From NCBI RefSeq assembly GCF_005047355.1, contig NZ_SUMC01000005.1:124001-188000 (forward strand): 64,000 nt of DNA, in the 5' to 3' direction. The translations under genes were made by a program, and so were the position numbers. Position 1 is the first letter of the stretch. Each line of letters starts with the position of its first letter. The notes under the pieces were generated by a model. The model saw only the letters and a list, made by a program, of their open reading frames with translations, made no database searches and was not told the origin of the DNA. This DNA comes from Actinacidiphila oryziradicis (GTDB lineage Bacteria > Actinomycetota > Actinomycetes > Streptomycetales > Streptomycetaceae). This document shows, piece by piece, positions 59,574 to 64,000 of this stretch.

Positions 59574-61226
59574 TAGGGGCGACGGGATGCGTACGTAGCC
59601 GGCTTCGCGGTCGGCGCGGCGGGCCCAGCGGGTGAGGAGGTTGGCCTTGGCGGGCAACGGGGCGCCGGCGAGGAGGCCGCGCAGGCGGGGCGGGCAGCCG
59701 TGCTCGTCGGCGTACTCCTGGAGGAGGGTGCGCAACTGGACCCAGAGCGCGGGTTCGAGCGGAGGGTGGAGGTCGGCGAGGGCGGCGGCCATCTCGGCGA
59801 GGTTGTTGACCAGCAGGCAGTAGACGACGCGCTCCCAGCCGCGCCGGTCGTCGTAGGTCATCGGCCGGGCGACGTCGGAGGGGAGTGCGGCGAGGGCGGC
59901 GGCGTGGTGTCCGGCCAGCAGCTTGGTGCCTTCGAGGTCGCGGAGGAGTACCTGGGCCGGGAGGCCGCCGGCGTCGACGCCGATCAGGACGTTCTGCAGG
60001 TGCGGCTCCAGCACGACGCCGTGGTCGCAGTAGGCGGCCAGCACGGGCGGGACCAGCAGCCGCAGGTAGGCGCCCCACCAGTCGAGCGCGTCGCCGGGGG
60101 CCGCGCCGTCCAGGAGCCGGGAGAGGTGGGCGGAGCTGGTGGGGTACTCGTCGGCGACGGCGGCTGCGAGCAGGGGGGTGGTGCCGGGGCGGGCGTGCGC
60201 CGCGAGGCCGTCGCGGACGATGACGCCGAAGCCTTCCAGGAGGTCGGGCGAGAGGACCGGGCTGACGCTGCGGTAGGCGGGCTCGCGGAGCATGGCGTGG
60301 CCTGGGAAGCGGGCGGCGAGGTCACTCAGGACGGGGTCGAGGAGACGGGTGAGGGCGACGGCGCCGGAGAGCTCGTACGAGGCGTTCTTGCGCAGGCAGT
60401 TGGTGATGCGGATGTTGAGGCTGAACTTCAGGAAGGCGTCGGCGCCGTGCAGCGTACGGACCGAGGAGGTCGCGGTGAAGGGCGTGCCGCCGGTGCCGAG
60501 GTCGAGGATGTCGCGGCGGTCGAGGGCGGCGCGCAGCTGCGGGTGGCCGCTGAGCAGTTCGTACTGCCAGGGGTGGGCGGGGAGCAGCCGGTATCCGTCG
60601 GGGACCGGGCGGAGCCGGTCGAGTACGGCGGTGGCGCCCGGGACCGCGGACTCCTCCGCGACCAGGTGGGTGGCGACGGCGAGGTGGCGCAGCGGGAAGG
60701 CGGCGCGTGCTTCGGGCGCGTACGCCTCCCAGGTGGTGCGGCTGCCGGAGCGTGCCTTGGGGGTGGGGTGGAAGCGGTGGCCGAAGAGCAGGGCCTGTTC
60801 GGATTCGAGGTAGCGGGAGGCGGGTGCTGAGCTCTGGCTTTCCGCCGTTGGGCTCTCGGCCCGGCGGCCGAGCGCGGCGGCGACTGCGGCGTGGCTGGAG
60901 GCGAGCTGCTGCGCGAACTCGTCGTTGCTGACGCCGGTACGGAGGGCGAGTTCCGCCTCTACGAGGGTGGCGAGCCGACGCCAGTCCACTTCCGCCCAGC
61001 CGCCGTCGGCGCGCTGTTGGGCCACCGGCCCGGTGAAGCGGTGGGCGCCCGTCAGTGACGTACGGCGGACGGCTACGCGGAGCAGCGTGTCGAGGCGGGG
61101 CAGGCGCAGCAGCAGTTGGCCGTCGGCGACGGCGGTCTGGTGCTCGGGGCCCGACACCTCGCGGAGGAGGCAGTTGAGCAGGGTGTGGGCGACCACGTGA
61201 TCGGCCGATGGGAGACCGGACGGCAT
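59469..61226 (-). CDS. IucA/IucC family NIS siderophore synthetase (PvsD-like)
   Basis: A 585-aa NRPS-independent siderophore synthetase. It condenses a carboxylate such as citrate with an amine or alcohol using ATP. Motifs seen: LLPAHPWQYELL, the core FLKFSLNIRITNCLRKNAS, VVLEPHLQNVLIG, VLLRDLEGTKL and a ferric-reductase-like C-terminal FhuF part. After residue about 550 (VRIPSPLG) the last 35 residues are encoded by the inserted element B, so the native C-terminus has been replaced. It lies 20 bp after the other synthetase gene. Confidence 0.93.
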   Translation of the reverse strand: MPSGLPSADHVVAHTLLNCLLREVSGPEHQTAVADGQLLLRLPRLDTLLRVAVRRTSLTGAHRFTGPVAQQRADGGWAEVDWRRLATLVEAELALRTGVSNDEFAQQLASSHAAVAAALGRRAESPTAESQSSAPASRYLESEQALLFGHRFHPTPKARSGSRTTWEAYAPEARAAFPLRHLAVATHLVAEESAVPGATAVLDRLRPVPDGYRLLPAHPWQYELLSGHPQLRAALDRRDILDLGTGGTPFTATSSVRTLHGADAFLKFSLNIRITNCLRKNASYELSGAVALTRLLDPVLSDLAARFPGHAMLREPAYRSVSPVLSPDLLEGFGVIVRDGLAAHARPGTTPLLAAAVADEYPTSSAHLSRLLDGAAPGDALDWWGAYLRLLVPPVLAAYCDHGVVLEPHLQNVLIGVDAGGLPAQVLLRDLEGTKLLAGHHAAALAALPSDVARPMTYDDRRGWERVVYCLLVNNLAEMAAALADLHPPLEPALWVQLRTLLQEYADEHGCPPRLRGLLAGAPLPAKANLLTRWARRADREAGYVRIPSPLGPVRRITAGPAASGTAPRRVADCAPWAAGASGPG

Positions 61227-61246
61227 CGACGACTCCAGCGGGTGTG

Positions 61247-62899
61247 TTAGGAAATCGGCAGGCGGCGCAGGTAGTTGGGGCCGCTGGTGTAGTGCTTGTT
61301 GATGTCAGCGGCGCCGGAGCGCTCCTTGGAGAGCAGGGTCCCGGCGGTGACCATCGCCTTGACGGGGAGCCGGTCGGCGTCGAGGAGGTGCTTGCGGAGT
61401 ACCGGGCCGGCCATGGCGTCGAGCCGGTCCCGTATGAGACGCAGCAGGCGGTCGCGGTGGGCGGGCAGGCCGAAGGCGAGGGCACCGGCGCAGAGGTGCA
61501 CGGTGATGGTGGCGAACATGTCGATCAGCGGCTGGTCGCGGTCGGTGAAGGTGCGGGGGTCGTCGAAGTCGGCGGGCAGGCCGTGGAAACGGATTCGCCC
61601 GGCGTTGACGCGCGGGCCGTCGTTGTCCTTGAAGAGCAGGCGCAGGCGGGTGCGGGCGGCGGGGTGCGGGCGGTCGAGGACGAGGGAGGTGTTCTGCTGG
61701 TGTGATTCGAGGGCGATGCCGTACGAGAAGAGGGTGGTCTGCCAGTCGAACAGCAGGGTGAGATACGCGTCCAGGAGGGCGAGCGGGTCACCGTCGTAGA
61801 AGCGGTCGGCGAGGCGGTCGATGAGGCGGCGTCCGCCGGGTTCGGGCGCGAGCAGTGCGGCGAGCGGGACGATGAGGGCGCTGTCCAGGCCGGGTGGGTA
61901 GCGGCGGTACAGGGCGGCGAGGAGTTCGTGGCCGGCGTGGTCGAAGCGCTGTTCGTCGGCTTGGAGGATCGTGCCCCGGAAGCGCGGCTCGCGGGCGATG
62001 ACGGCTTCGAGCAGGCGCTGGCCGGCGGCGCCGTCAATGAGGGTGCCGGGCTTGATGGTGCGGCGGTTGCGCAGGCCCAGGGTGGAGGTGGGCAGCGGGA
62101 GTTTGATGTGCTGGGCGGGGTCGTGGGCCAGGGCCACGGTGCGCATGGAGAGGGTGGGGATGACCTGGGGGCCGGGGCGGTCGGTGAGTACGGCTCCGGG
62201 CGGGAGCGCGCCGGCGGTGAGCGGGTGCACGGGGAGCGTGATTGGGGCGCATTGGGGGGCGCGTTGGGGTGCGTGGGCGGTAGCCCAGCGCAGGGTGAAG
62301 GTGGGGTGGAACTCGGGTGCGTAGGCGCGCAGCTGGTCGTCGGTCAGTCCGGCCCGGCCGCGTGCGGTCGGGTAGACGGGGTGGTCTAGGTAGGCGGCGA
62401 GCGTGTCGAAGGCCAGGCTGCCGGCCATCCCGGTCCAGGTGCCGGGGTCCTCGCCGTAGCGGCGGGCCAGCCGCTCGTGCACGGTGGCCCCGACGGCGTC
62501 GTGCAGCCGCATCGTCGCCAGGGTCTGGCGGCACTCGGCTGCGTACGCGTCGAATCCGGGGCGGTCCTCGGGGTCGGCGAGTTCGCGCAGGGCGCGGAGG
62601 ATGTCGTCGCAGGAGGTCAGGTCGGTGCCGACGGCCGGGCTGTCGGCGGTGCCGGTGCCTGTGCTCGCCGGCTCGCGCCGGAGTAAGGGCAGGCGGGCGG
62701 CGTATTCGCACTGGAAGCCGTCCGCCGCCACGGGCAGCAGTAGCGTTGCCGGGCCGCCCGGCAGGCGCAGCCAGGGTCCGTCCGGCCGGTCGAGCAGGGT
62801 GCTGCGGGTGCGCAGGCCCACGACGTCCTCCCTGAGCAGGGCGCCGAGCACGCGTAGCGTCAGCCGCTTCTCTGGGGTCATGGGGGTCACGGGGGTCAC
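61247..62899 (-). CDS. IucA/IucC family NIS siderophore synthetase (PvsB-like)
   Basis: A 550-aa synthetase of the same superfamily as its neighbour but of another type. VHPLTAGALPP, PTLSMRTVALAHDPAQHIKL (the SxxT/K-rich adenylation region), GIALESHQQNTSLVL and LRLLFKDNDGPRVNAG replace the HPWQ, NIRITNC and EPHLQN motifs. The start GTG 62899 overlaps the ATP-grasp stop (GTGA). Met at MTPEKRLTL is an alternative. It precedes the PvsD-like gene by 20 bp. Confidence 0.92.
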   Translation of the reverse strand: MTPVTPMTPEKRLTLRVLGALLREDVVGLRTRSTLLDRPDGPWLRLPGGPATLLLPVAADGFQCEYAARLPLLRREPASTGTGTADSPAVGTDLTSCDDILRALRELADPEDRPGFDAYAAECRQTLATMRLHDAVGATVHERLARRYGEDPGTWTGMAGSLAFDTLAAYLDHPVYPTARGRAGLTDDQLRAYAPEFHPTFTLRWATAHAPQRAPQCAPITLPVHPLTAGALPPGAVLTDRPGPQVIPTLSMRTVALAHDPAQHIKLPLPTSTLGLRNRRTIKPGTLIDGAAGQRLLEAVIAREPRFRGTILQADEQRFDHAGHELLAALYRRYPPGLDSALIVPLAALLAPEPGGRRLIDRLADRFYDGDPLALLDAYLTLLFDWQTTLFSYGIALESHQQNTSLVLDRPHPAARTRLRLLFKDNDGPRVNAGRIRFHGLPADFDDPRTFTDRDQPLIDMFATITVHLCAGALAFGLPAHRDRLLRLIRDRLDAMAGPVLRKHLLDADRLPVKAMVTAGTLLSKERSGAADINKHYTSGPNYLRRLPIS

Positions 62900-64000
62900 G
62901 GGGTGATCTCCCAGCGGTTGGCGGCCAGGAATCGGGCTGCGGCGCGCTCAACCGCGGGCTGGTCGGTTCCGGTGGCACGCAGGACACCGAGGTAGTCGCG
63001 GTTGGTGTGGTGGAGCTCGTGCCGCTCGCCGACGGCGCGCCAGGGGCGGTAGGCCAGGCGCACGCCGCCCTCGGCTTCGGTGTCGCAGGGCCCGGGGGCG
63101 GCGGTGAGGGTGCCGGCACGGTCGGCGCAGAGGTATTCGATCCGGGCCCGGCCGTCCCGGCGGGCGTGGAGGTCGGCGGGGATCGGTTCGCCGAGGTGGA
63201 CGCGGAGGATGAGCTCGAAGAGCGGAATGCCGAGCAGCCCGGCCATCAGCAGATCGCACTGGTCGCCGGCGGCACGATAGTTGACCTCGACGATCCGGGC
63301 CCGGCCGGCGTGCACCACGAACTCGGTGTGGCAGACGCCGAAGCCGACACCGAGGGCGTCGAGCTGGGCGAGCACCTGCGCGGTGACGACCTGCGGCGGA
63401 TCCGGGTCGAAGTCCATCCGCTCCTCGATGAAGTACGGGGGCGGCGAGAGGGTGGTACGGAAGCCGCCGAGCACCTGCCGGACGGCGCCGTCGCCGAGGG
63501 TTTCCAGGGTGTGCAGCTGTCCGGGGAGGAACTCCTCGATGACGAGGGCGGTTTCGGGGCGGCGGGCGCGGATGTCCTGGCAGCGGCCGAGCAGTTCGGT
63601 GGCGTTGCCGGCCAGGACGACGTCCTCGCTGGCCACGCCCTCGCGCGGCTTGATGACGCAGGGGTACGGGATGGGGCCGCCGGTCGCCACCAGCCCGGCC
63701 GGGTCGCCATCCGGGGTGAGCTCGGCCGACCAGACGGTGTCGGCGCCGGTGGCGGCCAGGCGGCGGCGCATCTCGGCCTTGTTCTTGGCGCGCAGGGCCG
63801 TTTTCCAGTCCTTGCCGGGAAGCCCGAAGTAGCCGGCGGTGAGAGCGGCCTGGGTCTGGAGGTGGTCGCTGTTCGAGAAGACGGCGGCGGGGGCGCGGTG
63901 GCGGGAGATCCTGCCGATGACCTCGCGGAAGTCGCGGACGTCGCACTCCAGGATCTCCAGGCCGTCGGCCGTCTTGCGGTGCGCCTCGGCGTACTCCGGG
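62896..64000 (-). CDS. ATP-grasp ligase (PvsA-like), partial at the right edge
   Basis: At least 367 codons, running off the window with no start seen. The ATP-grasp fold shows PCVIKPREGVASEDVVL (ATP lysine), VIEEFLPGQ, and the metal site RARIVEVNYRAAGDQCDLL. The N-terminal part continues to the window edge (AVFSNSDHLQTQAALTAGYF, GLPGKDWKTALRAKNKAEM). Such ligases join a carboxylate to an amino acid. In the vibrioferrin operon PvsA occupies this first position. It is coupled to the synthetase gene by a GTGA overlap. Confidence 0.92.
   Translation of the reverse strand, partial: PEYAEAHRKTADGLEILECDVRDFREVIGRISRHRAPAAVFSNSDHLQTQAALTAGYFGLPGKDWKTALRAKNKAEMRRRLAATGADTVWSAELTPDGDPAGLVATGGPIPYPCVIKPREGVASEDVVLAGNATELLGRCQDIRARRPETALVIEEFLPGQLHTLETLGDGAVRQVLGGFRTTLSPPPYFIEERMDFDPDPPQVVTAQVLAQLDALGVGFGVCHTEFVVHAGRARIVEVNYRAAGDQCDLLMAGLLGIPLFELILRVHLGEPIPADLHARRDGRARIEYLCADRAGTLTAAPGPCDTEAEGGVRLAYRPWRAVGERHELHHTNRDYLGVLRATGTDQPAVERAAARFLAANRWEITP

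Overview
The window is high-GC actinobacterial DNA, most likely chromosomal Streptomyces. The grounds are strong GC bias at third codon positions, many GTG/TTG starts, an Lsr2 nucleoid protein, an XRE (DUF5753)/DUF397/HATPase triad, a SigB/F-type sigma factor, Tat-dependent lipoproteins, an IdeR/DmdR-type iron box and mycothiol-dependent enzyme families. No rRNA, tRNA, CRISPR array or prophage was seen.

Layout. 0-6 kb: an aldo/keto reductase with a strong terminator, an iron box followed by the deletion scar of a siderophore-uptake operon, two phosphotransferase-fold proteins, a MmyB-type regulator, a second aldo/keto reductase and a 288-bp MITE-like element. 6.2-25.9 kb: a large carbohydrate (probably amine-bearing glycoside) catabolic region. 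It holds a ThuA-like protein, a BadF-type sugar kinase, a SIS protein, three Gfo/Idh/MocA oxidoreductases, two TIM-barrel sugar isomerases, a copper amine oxidase, an NAD epimerase-like protein, a complete peptide-type ABC importer (with a permease-ATPase fusion), a Zn-dependent dehydrogenase and two paralogous HutC-type GntR regulators. Seven genes from 14.7 to 7.1 kb read in one direction, and most overlap by ATGA. A direct-repeat motif recurs at three promoter regions.

26-32.5 kb: DUF2071 and a coupled small membrane protein, a PRC-barrel protein, an acyl-CoA dehydrogenase divergent from a TetR regulator over an inverted-repeat operator, a hypothetical protein, and a membrane-anchored phosphatase-superfamily protein whose 5' end abuts a second copy of the MITE. 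32.5-36.7 kb: a pseudouridine catabolism operon (psuK, psuG, NUDIX) split by an IscB element. The RNA-guided nuclease keeps all RuvC and HNH catalytic residues, the element has hairpin ends and a likely omega-RNA region, and its 5' edge sits on the psuK stop codon.

36.8-48.7 kb: HATPase/XRE/DUF397 triad, a membrane protein, Lsr2, metallo-beta-lactamase and DedA-like genes, an aminotransferase-like protein lacking the PLP lysine, a PAP2-diacylglycerol kinase fusion, SseB-like, sigma factor, winged-helix regulator, ketopantoate-reductase family and a DUF5107/TPR protein. 48.8-57 kb: a Fes-like esterase with Gly in place of the nucleophile Ser, a mycothiol-dependent family protein, tandem DUF917 proteins, a class V aminotransferase, an SDR and a secreted GH30-type galactanase.

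57-64 kb: two truncated genes meet head to head at a recombination scar, followed by an NRPS-independent siderophore operon (ATP-grasp, two IucA/IucC synthetases, PLP decarboxylase) with the content and order of vibrioferrin pvsA-B-D-E. A second type of short inverted-repeat element supplies the C-terminal tail of one synthetase. The ATP-grasp gene runs off the right edge.
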